DNA from: Rhizomys pruinosus
Taxonomy: Eukaryota > Chordata > Mammalia > Rodentia > Spalacidae
Length of the DNA: 64,000 bases
Reading direction: 5' to 3'
NCBI GenBank assembly: GCA_009823505.1
Contig: VZQC01001600.1
Location: forward strand, 504,545 to 568,544
In this document: positions 1 to 12,749 of the stretch, one piece after another
Numbering within the stretch: position 1 is the first letter of the stretch
Layout: each line of letters begins with the position of its first letter
Notes under the pieces: generated by a model
Told to the model about the DNA's origin: nothing
The model's input: the letters and a program-made list of their open reading frames with translations, nothing else
Database searches by the model: none
Program-made: the position numbers and the translations under genes

Positions 1-490
1 GAACCAACCTAAATGCCCCACAACTGACGAGTGGATAGAGAAAATGTGGTACATCTACACAATGGTGTTCTATGCAGCAGTAAGGAAAGATGACATCACG
101 AGCTTTGCAGGAAAATGGCTGGAGCTAGAGGACATCATGCTGAGTGAAGTAACACAGTCCCAGAAAAACAAACGACAAAATAGTGCCAATTACCCAGTTG
201 TAAGTATTTCTTGTGTAGGGCCCCCTGAGCTTTTGTCCAAAGCATTTGGGCAAAATGCATATTGGAAACAATAACAACAACAACCGAAAGGATTGCATCA
301 AAGAACTGACTGAAACAGTGAATTATTGCTCAAAACAGTCAACTTCCTCATGGAGAATATTGAGAATGACTAAGAGATGAAAAGCATGTTTGGCAGAATG
401 CATGAGCTCTGGCGGGGTGGGGGGATGGGTGGGAACACGGGTCTAGATTTGTTAAAAAAGTAAAAATAAATTTATGTGAAAAAAAAACAG
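1..490 (+). mobile_element. L1 3' end (ORF2 tail and 3' UTR), truncated by window edge
   Basis: The first ~200 bases encode the C-terminus of L1 ORF2 and the rest is 3' UTR. It contains a G-rich tract near 412-436 and an A-rich end at about 480. It closely resembles the end of the L1 at 24.5-30.1 kb. A short deletion just after the conserved SQKNKR residues removes the normal stop region. The element continues upstream of the window. Confidence 0.85.
2..205 (+). pseudogene. L1 ORF2 C-terminal remnant
   Basis: The frame from base 2 reads through the ORF2 C-terminus, with residues such as [14 protein letters not shown] and [12 protein letters not shown] that recur in the ORF2 ending at 24639. 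After about base 180 it departs from the intact copy through a small deletion and runs on to a stop at 272-274. It is the dead end of a retrotransposon reading frame, not a cellular gene. Confidence 0.8.
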
Positions 491-540
491 TCATACACAT
501 AAAATCAAAATAAATAGATCAAAAAACTTAAAAAAAATAA

Positions 541-895
541 GAAGATGAAGCGGCTGCAGCCCCCAGGGCCTGGGAGAAGGGTCATGGGGAGTGAATGCCG
601 AGTGGGTCCAGTGGGGTCTGGTTTGCGGTGCTGGCAGTGCTTTAGGGGTGGACTTGCTCACTGTGTGGACACTCTGAACATCACTGAACCATTTCCTTCA
701 AAATGGATAATTCTATGTGAAAATCATTTCAGTTCTGAAAATGGAAAACAAAACCAAATTACTTCCAAGTTCCAACTGGCCCAAGTCTTGGTCTCCCCAA
801 AATAGAAGGCCATTTGCTTTAAAATACAAAGCAGCCCCCCTTTAAAGGCAGATAGATAGAAAGGTTATCATTTTTTAATCTTTCTAATTGTTAGG
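541..895. other. Unassigned stretch
   Basis: I recognise no repeat or gene. An 86-codon open frame (545-805) has no recognisable domain, and nothing around it suggests an exon. Confidence 0.4.
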
Positions 896-899
896 TGGA

Positions 900-1016
900 T
901 TTTTTCACTTTTATTGAACTTTTGGAAGTTGACAGTGTATTTTGACCATGTTTAGACTTGCTCCCCCATCTGCGCTCCCTTACTGCTCCTGCCAGATTTC
1001 AGATGCTATCACATGT

Positions 1017-1066
<50 letters not shown>

Positions 1067-1437
1067 ACGTAAATTAAGGCCTATGAAAAGATTGTGTTCC
1101 CGAATGCCCTTGGATATGGGCATGGGTCCATCCACTGGAGTCTGGTAAACTTACCCAGCGTCACATCCTTAAGGAAAACTAACTCTCCTTCTAACAGTTA
1201 TTGGTTGCCAACAGTTCCTCTAGGGAACTAGGGTTGGGGCTTCTTACTTCCTCATTTTTATGCTGGAATTTTTGTCTGGCTTGAGCTTACATGGATCTTA
1301 TGCATGCTGTCACCATTGCTATGAGTTCACAGGAGTAACTGACCAGCTGTCTGGAAAACTGTTTCCTGTGCTCATCCACTGCCTCTGTCTCTGAGAATCT
1401 TTCTGCCCTCTCTTCAGCAATGATCCCTAAGCTAGAT
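900..1437 (-). mobile_element. Old rodent L1 3' UTR (Lx-like), minus orientation
   Basis: The stretch matches, with much divergence, a common rodent repeat that I associate with old Lx-type L1 3' UTRs. Landmarks are the T-rich start with 'agtgtattttgacc', the 'catccactggagt' block, and 'catgctgtcaccattgct' followed by 'gagttcac'. A CA microsatellite interrupts it. Family assignment is from recognition only, not alignment. Confidence 0.6.
1018..1069. repeat. (AC)n microsatellite
   Basis: A CA run of about 50 bases with a few G interruptions at its right end. Confidence 0.98.
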
Positions 1438-2120
1438 GAATTTATTACTTGTAGGCAAAAAGCTAGATTTGTTGCCTCACCCCACCCCAACCCCTGCTTT
1501 GAGAGCTCAGGCCTGTATGCTTTTGCTAACTCAGGATGGCCAACCATCCAGTTCTCTCATGTCCTCTCTGTAGTTTTTGTGTGCAAATATTGAACTTATT
1601 AAAGGATATTTTTATCTCCATGAGGATAGATTCAATTGTATCACCCGACTGTCTTCAGTTGCTTTATGGTATCAGGAGCTCTGTGTTACTTTACAAAATG
1701 CCTGAGAATAAGCATATAAGGGAGGATGTATTTTGGCTCATTGTTGGAGAGGCTTTAGTCCATGAATGGTTGGCACAGACATGACAGCAAAGGAGAAGCA
1801 GTCAGTTCATGGTAGAAAAAAGGAAAGATAGATATATAGATAGATAGATAGATGATAGATAGATAAAGCCTGCTATAAGGTAAGTCCTTCCAAAGCACAT
1901 CCCCAACTGATTTACTTGTTCCAACTAGACTCCACCCCCTTAGTGGCTTTTTCAGTTATGAGATTGGCACCACGATGAGCCAATCAAATCTCAAGACTCT
2001 GATTATCCTCTTTCATGTTATGAATATATATTTGTTTAATCATTAAAAAGTTCAGTTCAATACGCATGGAATCCAAGCTTTTGCTGTGGTGGTCAGAGTC
2101 CTTTCCTGAAATTGTAAAGT
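1438..2120. other. Mostly unassigned, possible old LTR debris
   Basis: The part from about 1670 to 2000 has the feel of an old rodent LTR or L1-linked repeat but I cannot place it. No convincing coding frame is present. Confidence 0.35.
1826..1866. repeat. (GATA)n microsatellite
   Basis: Imperfect GATA/TAGA repeats of about 40 bases. Confidence 0.95.
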
Positions 2121-2134
2121 GAATGCTGTGTTTA

Positions 2135-2391
2135 TTTTTTTATTTTTATTTTTTTTAATTTTATTTATTTCCATATGTGTATGAATGTACTGTCTGCATG
2201 CAAGTTTGTGCACCCGTGTCGTGCAATGCCGCGGAGGTCAGAAGAGGGTGTCAGACTCCCCTGGAACTGGAGTTCTCCTGGAATTGGAGTTTCAGACGGT
2301 TCTCGGCCGCCATGTGGGTGCTGGGGATCGAACCCGGGTCCTCTGCAAGAGCGGTCGGCGCTCTTAACCGCTAGGCCATCTCTCCAGCCCC
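2135..2391 (-). mobile_element. Young B2-type SINE with target duplication
   Basis: On the minus strand it starts with the tRNA-like head (boxes A and B) and ends in an A-rich tail, seen here as the T-rich left end. It is flanked by a perfect 14-bp duplication, 'gaatgctgtgttta', at 2121-2134 and 2392-2405. Many CpGs survive and it carries the internal 17-bp duplication typical of the young copies here, so it is recent. Confidence 0.95.
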
Positions 2392-2405
2392 GAATGCTGT
2401 GTTTA

Positions 2406-2826
2406 AACTAAGCTAATGGTATGATTTATATTTGCTCTTTGCATTTAGCCTATGGGAAGGTCTTAACACTATAGACAAAGTCTTTTAGAAACTAATATTC
2501 TTTAAATCCTTTAAAGTCTTGTGGATAGGATCCTTGGATCTAGAGAATCTAATCTACTGTATCGAAATTTTATGTTATGTAATACTGTTTTCAACTGACA
2601 TAGCAATTGTACCTATGTGTGGGCTATAGTGTGACTTCATGTGTACATAATGTAATGATAAAGTTGAGGTATTATTATTATTATTGTTAATTCCATTTCC
2701 TTGAGTAGTTTTCATTTCATCATGGTAGGTACCTTTAAAAATTTTCTAGTTCTTTATAAAATATATAATAAATGTTTTATGGTTAATATATTAGATGAAT
2801 AATTTTGTAACCCAAGAGACCTTTTT
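2406..2826. other. AT-rich unassigned stretch
   Basis: I see no recognisable repeat or coding signal. Confidence 0.4.
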
Positions 2827-2833
2827 GAATTTA

Positions 2834-2875
<42 letters not shown>

Positions 2876-2886
2876 TATTATTATTA
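2834..2886. repeat. (ATT)n microsatellite from a SINE tail
   Basis: The ATT run is the expanded tail of the adjoining minus-strand B1. Confidence 0.95.
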
Positions 2887-3037
2887 CTTTTTTGGTCTTT
2901 TTGAGACAGGGTTTCCCTGTAGCTCTGGCTGTCCTGGAACTCACTCTGTAGATCAGGCTGATCGTGAACTCACAGAGATGTGCCCGCCTCTGCCTCCCAT
3001 GTGCTAGGATTAAAGGTGTGCACCACCATGCCTGGCT
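2887..3037 (-). mobile_element. B1 SINE with target duplication
   Basis: A complete B1 (7SL-derived) in reverse. The duplication 'gaatttatattatt' lies at 2827-2840 and 3038-3051, so the ATT microsatellite belongs to the element's tail. Confidence 0.92.
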
Positions 3038-3149
3038 GAATTTATATTATTGCCTCTTCCAGCTCAGTTGGAAATATTTTTGGTTTTTTTGGGTATAATA
3101 GATGTTTTGCTAGAGTCGTCTCCTATTGCCATAGTCTGTCTTATGGAGG

Positions 3150-3340
3150 GAATCTGAACACTTGAGTCTGAACCTCAGATGATCTGGTTTAAATCCAGCT
3201 TTGTTACCTTCTAGCTATGGTTTTTTGGCAAGTAGCCAATGCTAAAAAATATCTTCTGAGTCTGCAAATGAAAGTTAATATAATGAGCGATATTGACATT
3301 AACACTAGCCCTATTTTTGCCTTGGAAAAATGGAAGAGGA
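3150..3340 (+). mobile_element. MIR SINE fragment (ancient)
   Basis: Diverged MIR-like order: 'ggtttaaatccagctttg', then 'ttaccttctagctatg', then 'tctgcaaatgaaa'. This is the MIR core and downstream region. Confidence 0.6.
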
Positions 3341-3355
3341 GGCTTTGAAGAGACA

Positions 3356-3486
3356 GACTGAAGCACAGTGGTGGGATATACCTGTAATCCAAACACTGGG
3401 GAATCTGAGCCAGGAGAATACCAAATTTGAGGCTTGTCTGAGCTACTTAGTGAGACCTTGTCTCAAAAGAACAAAACAACAAAAAG
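3356..3486 (+). mobile_element. Old B1-like SINE
   Basis: Diverged B1, from 'cacagtggtggg' to 'gagaccttgtctcaaaag' and an A-rich tail. Confidence 0.7.
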
Positions 3487-3770
3487 ATGTGTTTCTGAAG
3501 CTATGAAGGTTGTAATTATTAAGCTTTTTAATACCAGAGAGAACTTGCTATGGCCATCCTGTGACTTTGACAAAGACAGCCACCCACCAAGAAAGGGAGA
3601 GCAAATGGACGGAAGGAACTGTGTTGTCAGTGACATGAGCCAGCTCTGCAGAGAACGGGCAGGCAATGCATGCTCTTTCTCTCTGGAGAGTTCAGCATCT
3701 GCTTCTTGCAGCCGAATTCCATGTTAACTGAGAAATGTTCAGGTGCCTCCTCTTGTATTTAAAAGTTTTT

Positions 3771-4690
3771 TTCAATCAAGTTGATCAAATGAGTGTCCAG
3801 ACTACATCGCTGTAGTTTCACCATTCACCCCAATCGGAGCCTTTACATTCTACCATGCCCCCTCTTCCGCAGGTTGTTCCCTAGGCTTAGAAAAGGGGCA
3901 CAGGTGGATGAGAAGTAAAACAGTCCACTCTCTCTGGACCTGTTGACTTGGACTCTGGTGAAATGCTCGGCTGGGTCCCTGGCCATGGGCTGACAGTTTC
4001 GTCCAGGATTAACCTTTAGATTATCCTACTAATGAAGCACAAGCATCTAATATATAGGTATTACAGCAGCACTAATAGTTATGGGTAGGTTGCTTTGCAT
4101 AGCACACATAGTTGTTTGGATGATATGTTAATCCATGATTACAATTTTCCCCCCCCTTTAATATGACAGGTTTACTGTGGCTTATAACATCTCCTAACCA
4201 TGTCCAGAGATTTCAGCTTGTGGCATCAGGCATGGGTTATTCCTCCAAGCGAGAGCCAATAGCCAATAAGAATTGGGTTATACAGCTACATTGCGTGCCT
4301 GTCCGCTGCCCCAGTATTTCCAGGCCGATGAGGTGTCGCTGGTGCTACGGACGGTGGGAGTCTTGCTTGACTCGGGAGCCCCCTATTTTCTTTATTGGTT
4401 TAGTGGCCTTGGAGTCACCCACTGGGATGGTGGGCTGTGGGCTTTCGGGCACAACAGCCTGCTAGTTCGCTGGCCTTTGCACGGAGGCAGCTTGTCTACT
4501 CTTGATTATCACTTACTACTACGAAAAAAATTAAAAAAACAGCGAAAAGATGCCAGACAGTTATGGCAAATACATGCAATCTGGGATGGGGTGGGGGTGG
4601 GGTGGAAGGGAAAGGGAAAAATGCTGATCTGAATTGGAAAATGATGTACGAAATGCACAAAGCATCAATAAAAATTAAATAAAAAAAAAG
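3771..4690 (+). mobile_element. Family X copy with 5' inversion (twin priming)
   Basis: About 3771-4418 matches family X in reverse and about 4420-4690 matches its 3' end in the forward direction, with the G-rich tract at 4583-4618 and an A tail. In the other copies the two pieces are neighbours (the inverted part ends near 'gatcaacttgattga', the forward part starts about 20 nt later). That is the twin-priming pattern produced by L1 reverse transcriptase. I found no clear target duplication. Confidence 0.8.
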
Positions 4691-4761
4691 AAATGTACCA
4701 GTTTAAAAAAAAAATAAAAGTTTTAAAATTAAATTTATTGGGTGTGAGCATATGTGTCTAT

Positions 4762-4763
<2 letters not shown>

Positions 4764-4802
<39 letters not shown>

Positions 4803-4804
4803 CA
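4764..4804. repeat. (GT)n microsatellite
   Basis: A TG run ending in a short CG alternation. Confidence 0.97.
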
Positions 4805-4884
4805 CTCATGCTGGCAAGTTGTTCTCTGATGTCTGCACACACACCAGTGTGGCACACGTGTATATTCCTCCTCCTTGCATTTAG

Positions 4885-5897
4885 CAGGGACACTTGAGAA
4901 GCACGGATAATTTAATTCCACGCAGTGAGTTTAATGATACACATACTGAGGAGATTGGTGGGACTTGGTGGCCTTTAGACCTCACCTGTGGCTGCCTGCT
5001 GAAGAGCAGAGCAACCCTCTCACTGCTGATCCTGCGAGTACCTCTTACTATAGCTGAATTCCTAGTTGAGGTTGGGTTTGACACAGGGATTATCCTTCAG
5101 TTGAAGGATGTCACAGAAAGAGAGTAATTCTGTGTATATAAGCAATAGATTTTATTGTGATCTTTAGCCTGGTGGGTACAAGGCACATTCTTTTTCAGCT
5201 AATGAAGTTGAAATGTGACTGCTTCTGCTACGGTTTCCTTACCTATCAGTAGTACCTCACTCTCATCAGCTCTGCCTGGTCTTGCTGAGAATCAGGTACC
5301 ACTTGGCCCCAGAGGCACACTGAGCTTTGTGTTACATGTGCCTGTGGATTTACATGGGGCAATAGTCCTGCATTTTTGGAGAAAAATGTTAGCTTCTGTT
5401 TTTTCAAATCATATAATACAAAAGCTTTTCCTAAAGTATTTCACTTTGCTTACGTGGCAAGAATACTTTGTGCCTTGTGACCTCTGTTGGTTTCCCTTAT
5501 TATTTTGGAAATGGTCTGCTTTCTGGTAAGGATGCTCATTAATCTTAGGCAAGTGAAGCTTTTAGTATCTGGACATCTCTAGCTCTTTAATCATTTAATC
5601 AAATGGTTAGAAAGAGAATTGATTATACCTTCTTGTCTGGATAAAATTAGGAGCCGAATGTTCTTTTTTTTGTGGGTATTTCTTTTAAGAATTAGAAGAA
5701 TTGTCTCCTCTCTGCATTTTCCATACTTTTATTGTTTGTTTTCTTATTTCTTATCTTTAAGGCAGACAGAATTGTTATATATTTTATGAGAATAAAATGA
5801 GAGTCAAATAACAATTTCAAATTTTTGAATTCTCTTTTCCATACAAGTAATTAATATTTTACTGAATATACTATTATTATGATGATGATTATGGTTA
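4885..5897. other. Unassigned stretch
   Basis: No repeat that I recognise. A 104-codon frame at 5215-5529 has no recognisable domain and no splice context that I can defend. Confidence 0.4.
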
Positions 5898-5898
5898 T

Positions 5899-6034
5899 TG
5901 GTTTCTTTGAGACAAAATATCAACAATGCAGCCCTGTCTGTCCTGGAATTTGCTGTTGAGTCTCAAACTTTCAGTACTCTTGCCTCAGCCTCCTGTGTGC
6001 TGGGATTTCAAGTGAGCACCATCCTATCTGGCCC
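5899..6034 (-). mobile_element. Old B1 SINE
   Basis: Diverged reverse B1: 'ctttgagacaaaat' through 'gtgctgggatttcaa' to the 'tggccc' end. Confidence 0.75.
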
Positions 6035-6048
6035 AAATCAGTCTTTTA

Positions 6049-6226
6049 TTTATTTATTTTTTTGGTTTTTCTTTTTTGTTTGTTTATTTTGAGACAGGGT
6101 CTCCCTGTAGCCCCAGCTGTCCTGGAACTCACTCTGTAGACCAGGCTGGCCTTGAACTCACAAAGATCTGCCTGCCTCTGCCTCCCAAGTGCTAGGATTA
6201 AAGGCATGTGCCACCACGCCCGGCTC
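6049..6226 (-). mobile_element. B1 SINE with target duplication
   Basis: Well-preserved reverse B1. The duplication 'aaatcagtctttta' lies at 6035-6048 and 6227-6240, so it inserted at the edge of the older B1. Confidence 0.95.
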
Positions 6227-6395
6227 AAATCAGTCTTTTAAAGTAGCACATTTCAGCTATAAAAGCAGCAAACAAAACTATAGATTAATGAAAAGAAGTA
6301 AAAGTAGAATTAATCCTTAAGCTGCTGCTCACAGATAATGCTGAATTTATTTTATAGTCTTATAATGTAATAATATTACATAAATGAAATAAAAA

Positions 6396-6666
6396 AAATT
6401 TAAAAATTTTATTTATTTATTTTTGGTATTTTTTTAATTTTTAAAAAATTTTATTTATTCTTTATGTGTATGAATGTACTGTCTGCATGCAGGTCTGTGC
6501 ACCCGTGTTGTGCATGCAATGTCGTGGAGGTCAGAAGAGGGCATGGGATTCCCCTGGAACTGGAGTTAAAGATGGTTCTCAGCCTCCATGTGGGTGCTGG
6601 GGATTGAACCCAGGTCCTCTGCAAGAGCAGTCAGTGCTCTTAACCGCTAGACCATCTCTCCAGCCC
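6396..6666 (-). mobile_element. B2-type SINE lacking the 17-bp duplication
   Basis: Reverse B2 with the tRNA-like head at its right end. 'atgaaataaaaa' occurs at both ends (about 6384 and 6669). It has 'ctggaactggagttaaag' where the youngest copies carry a tandem duplication, so it represents an older or sister subfamily. Confidence 0.88.
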
Positions 6667-6737
6667 TAATGAAATAAAAATTTTGCAAAGATAGGATTAC
6701 ATTATCTTTTTTTCTTCTTTTCTTGTTTATGAACAGC

Positions 6738-6985
6738 TATGGGACTGGGGATGTAGTTTAGTGGTAGTGGTAGAGTCCTTGCCTAGCATGCACAAGGTCC
6801 TTTGTTCAATCTCTAGCACTACAAAAAAATAAAATAAAAAGCTGGGCATAGTGGTACTTACCTATAATGTCAACACAGGAGATTGAGGAAGGAAGACCAT
6901 AAGCTTGAGGCCAACTTGACTTGAGTAATGAGTTCAACATCAGTCTGAACCATATAGTGCAGTCCTGTCTCAAAAAGCCCAACAA
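6738..6985 (+). mobile_element. B4 SINE (ID-like head plus B1-like part)
   Basis: 6738-6839 is ID-like ('ctggggatgtag', 'gttcaatctctagcac'). It is followed without a break by a B1-like unit ending in 'cctgtctcaaaaag'. That fusion is the B4 structure. Confidence 0.8.
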
Positions 6986-7054
6986 AACTTAAAACAAAGA
7001 GATGGCATGTATTTCACTAGCCATGTATTTATTCGTTATTTATTTAAAAAAGAT

Positions 7055-7270
7055 TCTATATTTTCTTTATTTTTAAATATTTGTATGCACATGTGTCTGT
7101 GTGGGGGCTTGTGGATTTGAGTGCAGTGTCCATGGAAATCAGAAGAGGGCACTGGATGCCTTGGAGCTGGAGTTAGGGTGGTTGTGACCCACATGCCATG
7201 GTGCTGGGAACTGAACCCTGCAGGAGCAGTATGTTCATGCTTTTGACCACTGAGCCATCTCTCTAGCCTC
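7055..7270 (-). mobile_element. B3/B2-type SINE, older
   Basis: Reverse tRNA-derived SINE with a recognisable head ('ccactgagccatctctctag') and a diverged body. Confidence 0.8.
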
Positions 7271-7490
7271 ATTTATTTTTAATCTGCCATTAAAAGTAAG
7301 AATTAAATGTTGATTTCATCAATACATTCATGTAGAAAAGAAAAATAAAATACAGGTAATTATAGTGAACAGTGATACAGGTAGTTTTGATAACATTTTA
7401 GTTTATATATGTCCAAGCTTTAGAAAAGATAGTGTATCAATATATGTGCACATTTTACAAACACTATTCCATTTTAGTTCTATTTTTTAC

Positions 7491-7516
7491 ATTATTATTA
7501 TTATTATTATTATTTA
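7491..7516. repeat. (ATT)n run, SINE tail
   Basis: A short ATT run adjoining the next B1, probably its expanded tail. Confidence 0.85.
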
Positions 7517-7647
7517 TTTTTTGGTCTTTTTGAGACAGGTTTCTCTTCAGTGCCAGCTGTCTGGAACTTGCTATATAGGTCAGGTTGGCCTTGAACTCAC
7601 AGAGATCCATCTGCTGGGATTAAAGGTGTGTCCCACCATGCCCAGCA
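7517..7647 (-). mobile_element. B1 SINE with internal deletion
   Basis: Reverse B1 missing the 'gcctctgcctccc' block. 'cattttagttctat' flanks it at 7470-7483 and 7657-7670 and is a probable target duplication. Confidence 0.88.
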
Positions 7648-7670
7648 AGTATTACACATTTTAGTTCTAT

Positions 7671-9439
7671 CTTATAAATCCATTTTTACTAGATCTAAAT
7701 ATATATATATATAAACATTTGTTTATATATTTAAATCATAAATTTGAATGCACACTTGCCTCATTGTATAACTTTAATCATTATTTCTGCACCGACTCTC
7801 CAATTTTGGGAGAAATAATTTTATTTTGTTATTTACATTGCTTCAATTGACACTGCTGAATGTTCATTTTGACACTTAGTGAATTTCTGCAAGGCAAATC
7901 ATAAGGCTTTTGGTAGAGATGGCTAGGTTTCTCTTGTAAAGGTTGTACCAGTTGACACTTTTGCCAGCAGCCTATGAAGCCCATTTCCATACTACTGGCT
8001 TCACCACCACTGGAGTTTTTAGCTAGAGTATCTTTGACTACAACCAACTGGCAACAAGGGGGTGAGTTTTCCCCCAACTCGACTTTGCCATTCTCTAGCT
8101 ATGGGTTACAGGGCATGTCTCAAAGCTTTCTTGCCTCCATGCCATCATCCCATAGCAATATTCATGTTTTAGGTTATCCCGAGGAGTGAATGACATGCTA
8201 GTTATAATGCAACTAGAATTATCATGGCACACAGGAAGCAGAAGACAAACACTGGCTGCTTCATTATGTATAGAATTAAAACAATCTAGTGATATATTAT
8301 GATGTCATCATCTTGTTTGTATATTATCTCTTAGTTCAATCACAGGCAAAGATTTTTATTTGATTCTTACAGGTTTAAAAATGTACTAAATTGATTTCAC
8401 CTTTTAAGTCTTGCAATAGCCTTGAATAATCCAATCCTGACCTAACATATGAAGTGTAATAGTTTGGTAGGGACCAAGATAATATACCTTGTAGACTGAA
8501 CTCCTGAGACTAAACATCTTTAGGAAAGTTAATCAATTCCAGGAAAAAAAAAGAGCATCTGGAGAGCATTTTCTTTTAGAAAGTTTAAATAAGCCCAATA
8601 ATTATTTACAGAACATAGTTATGAATTCTAGGATCTGTGTGAAAAGAAGCAACTGGCAAACTAGTCAGACAGAAATTGGAGCAGGTGGGGTGATTGTTCT
8701 TCTAGCAAAGGCAGAGCTGGGCATCCAGCTGAAAAATTCCATAAAAGAAACAACAATTATATGGTTGCATATAATACTTATTATTCTAAATGGGAAATAT
8801 ATTCAGGGATGCTGAGAACTTAGAGGTAAGTATATCTGCTAAATTGTGGGCCTTTTATATATAATTTGTGAATTAATCAAATTATTACCATATACACAGG
8901 TAAACTGATCTTCTTTTCCTCCCTCTCCCTCTCTCATTGAGATAGTGAGTGAACTCAATTTCATAATGACACCATGACCTCTGGCACTAATGCAATGGGA
9001 AGAACCCTTTTCTGACCCAGCAGAACTTTCCAGGTCAGCACTGCAGTGGGTAGGGTGAATATGCTGCCAATTCTTCCTGAGCATGTACAACAAAACAAAA
9101 TAAAAAAGAAAACCCATTGGCCGCATTCCCCTGAGAGTTCCTTCTGCATAGCTCCTTGACTGGACTGAGGATGTATAGACAGCTGGCAAAGCATGAGCTA
9201 GTGTCAGTTGATCAGCAGGTACAAAACCTGTATCACTTCTGCTGAACCAGGTGGTTTAGCATTTGAGAGGACAGAATGATTGGGCTGCTCCAGGTGTGGA
9301 TGTGGGGTGTTGTTGAGGGAGACTGGGCCTTTGAGTTAGTGGACGGAGGGGGAAGAGCTACTCTCCATGTGGGTGGGCACCATGCAATCAGGTGATGATA
9401 CAAATGGAACAAAAAGGCAGCGGGTGGGTGAATGCATGC
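7671..9439. other. Unassigned single-copy-looking sequence
   Basis: No young SINE, L1 or LTR is visible in about 1.8 kb. The longest open frames (up to 116 codons, 8839-9189 minus) show no recognisable domain or compositional sign of coding. Confidence 0.4.
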
Positions 9440-9800
9440 TTTTGTGGGTCATCCTTTCTCTCCGGCCCTGTGACATCAGAGCTCCAGGTTTATAGCCCTT
9501 GATTCTAGAACTCATACTAATGCCTTGGGCTATCGTCCTTGTTTTGAGAATTCCTCTATAAGCTTCCCTGGTTCTCAGGCATTTGTGCTTGCCCTGAGCC
9601 ATGCTGTCAGTGGCCCTGAGTCTCAGGCATCTGAATGCGGCCTGAGCCATGCTATCAGCCGTCTTCCTCCAGCTTTGGCCTTCCATGGAGTTCTCAGTCT
9701 CTATGATCAAGTGAGCCAATGACTGATAAAACCTTTCTCCCCCTACGTGTATAGCCTATTGGTTCTGGTTCTCTGGAGATACTTGACTAAATTTCTTTTT
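9440..9800 (+). mobile_element. Possible ancient LTR remnant (ERVL/MaLR type)
   Basis: The right end ('tattggttctggttctctgg' followed by 'ttgactaa') and internal 'tctcaggcat' repeats resemble an old mammalian LTR. Overlapping frames at 9336-9722 on both strands come from these internal repeats. Assignment is tentative. Confidence 0.4.
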
Positions 9801-10540
9801 TTTATTGACTAAATTCCTTATTGACAGAATGTCTGGGAACATAAAGAAAAGGCTGTTTCTCAGAGCACATCCAAGTGCCTGGGCATGGTGCCTATAGACA
9901 ATGGGGAATCTAATGTTGAAGGACAGGAGAGAGGCATGAGAGAGATGGTAATGATGATGACTATGGGAGAAATGGGCAGAGGCCTAGCATACTGAGGCAG
10001 GCAGGCCTGGGCTGTATGAGAAAGCTCTCTGAGAGTTCCACATAAGCTGATGGACTAGAAGCCATGTGGAAAGGAGTCGCTGACTGCAGTATGGGAATTA
10101 AAGGGAATAGGGATATTTTATCACCCCATCTACTACTTTTCCAGTCTTAGAACCAACTCCATTAACACCCCAACAAGCCTCTTCTACAAATGATCCATCA
10201 ACTTTACTATGGGACTGGATTCTGCTGCTGCCACTGATCTGACCACCACACCGCTGCTGGCTGATCTAGACCCTGCAGGAACACAAGGCTGGTGGGATTT
10301 GCCTCAGTGGTCTGCTGCCCACAGAACAGTCAAGAAAACTCCACAGAAGGGGGAGCTTGGAGCCCAAAGGTGAAGAAGTAGAAAATTTAAAAATAAGCAG
10401 CACTGAGCACAGCTGGACCAGGAGCAAGGAAACAAGCAGCACTTAGCCAAGGAGAGGGCATCAACACTCCACCACACAGCATCACGTGGAACCTCCTAGA
10501 GGCAGAGGGACCTGAGAACATTGCCATTCAACTCAGTACT
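9801..10540. other. Unassigned, possibly upstream part of the Lx-like element
   Basis: Nothing recognised with certainty. The last part may extend the adjoining old L1. Confidence 0.35.
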
Positions 10541-10549
10541 CCATATTTG

Positions 10550-11365
10550 CACCACTTTCAACCTTGGCCAAAGAAGTTTCTTTTTGCAGTAGGCTGCATT
10601 CAATTCTGAGATACATAACTGGTCAAAGTGCTGATAAGAGGAGACAATGCACTGCCCTCCATGGGACTTCCTTATCAATCCCTACTCCAGCAGAGGCCCA
10701 GCCAACATCACGAAGTGGAGGCAGAAAGAATGCAGAACTGGAGGACAGGAAGGAGTTCTGTGAAGTGCTGTGATATGGACATAACGTATCTCCTGTGCTC
10801 ACGAACTCACACAGCTGTGGTTCCTGCACAAGACCTACACAAGAACAAGCCAGTAAGAAATCCCAAACACACGGGGAAGGTATCTCCAGGCCCCGTCTTT
10901 GCTGAGGAGATATTGGCAGTTAACAGCTGCTGGGGAAAAGAATCATTTTTCTTTGAGGACACAGCCACTGATATGTTTCTCATGCTCCACAGCACCCCAC
11001 AGCTCTGTACATATAGGTAGCACTCATCAGACTTAGTGGGGTATTCAGAACAAACAGAAAAAGGAAGACAAAGAGGAGTCAGGTGTGGTGGTGCATACCT
11101 TCAATTCCAGTACTCAGGAGGCAGAAGCTGGGTGATGTCTGTGATAGAGGCCTGGTCTACAAAGCAAGTTCCAGACCAGCCGGGGCTACAGGGAGACCCT
11201 GTCTCAAAAAAAAGAATTTTGGAGGGGTTGTGTTGGTGTTGGGGGGAATACAGGGCAAACTGGAAGGGGAGATGCAGGGATATATATGTGATCATATTTC
11301 ATTGTATACATGCATGTATGAAATTTCATACATGTATGTAATTCTCAAAGAATAAAAGACTTTTA
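10550..11365 (+). mobile_element. Old L1 3' UTR (Lx-like), plus orientation
   Basis: Matches the rodent repeat I associate with Lx-type 3' UTRs. Landmarks are 'ttttgcagtaggctg', 'aactggtcaaagtgctgat', 'ctgaggagatattggcagtt' and the end 'attctcaaagaataaaag'. A B1 is inserted at 11076-11215. The 130-codon frame (10628-11020) lies inside this non-coding repeat. Confidence 0.65.
11076..11215 (+). mobile_element. B1 SINE inside the Lx-like repeat
   Basis: Forward B1 from 'tcaggtgtggtggtgcata' to 'gagaccctgtctcaaaaaa'. Confidence 0.9.
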
Positions 11366-12467
<1,102 letters not shown>

Positions 12468-12509
12468 ATAATTTTTTTAAATTAATTTTTTATTTATTTC
12501 TGTATGTGT

Positions 12510-12663
12510 ATCTTTATTTCTGTCTTTTTGAGACAGGGTTTCCCTTTAGTCCCAGCTGGCCTGGAGCATGCTCTGTAGATCAGGTTGGCCTTGAACTCAC
12601 AGAGCTCTTCCTGCTTCTTCCTCAGGAGTGCTGGACTTAAAGGCGTGTGCTACCATGCCCTGC
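12510..12663 (-). mobile_element. B1 SINE
   Basis: Reverse B1 ('tttttgagacagggtttccc' to 'accatgccctgc'). Confidence 0.9.
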
Positions 12664-12749
12664 TTAGTATTAAGTTTCTTTAAATAAGCTTTTTACTCTT
12701 TGTATAAATCCTGCAAAATTTTACAGATAACAAAAAAAGAAGGGGGGGA

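Noticed and set aside
10628..11020. 130-codon open frame
   Set aside because: It lies in an old L1 3' UTR repeat and shows no domain or conservation that I can see.
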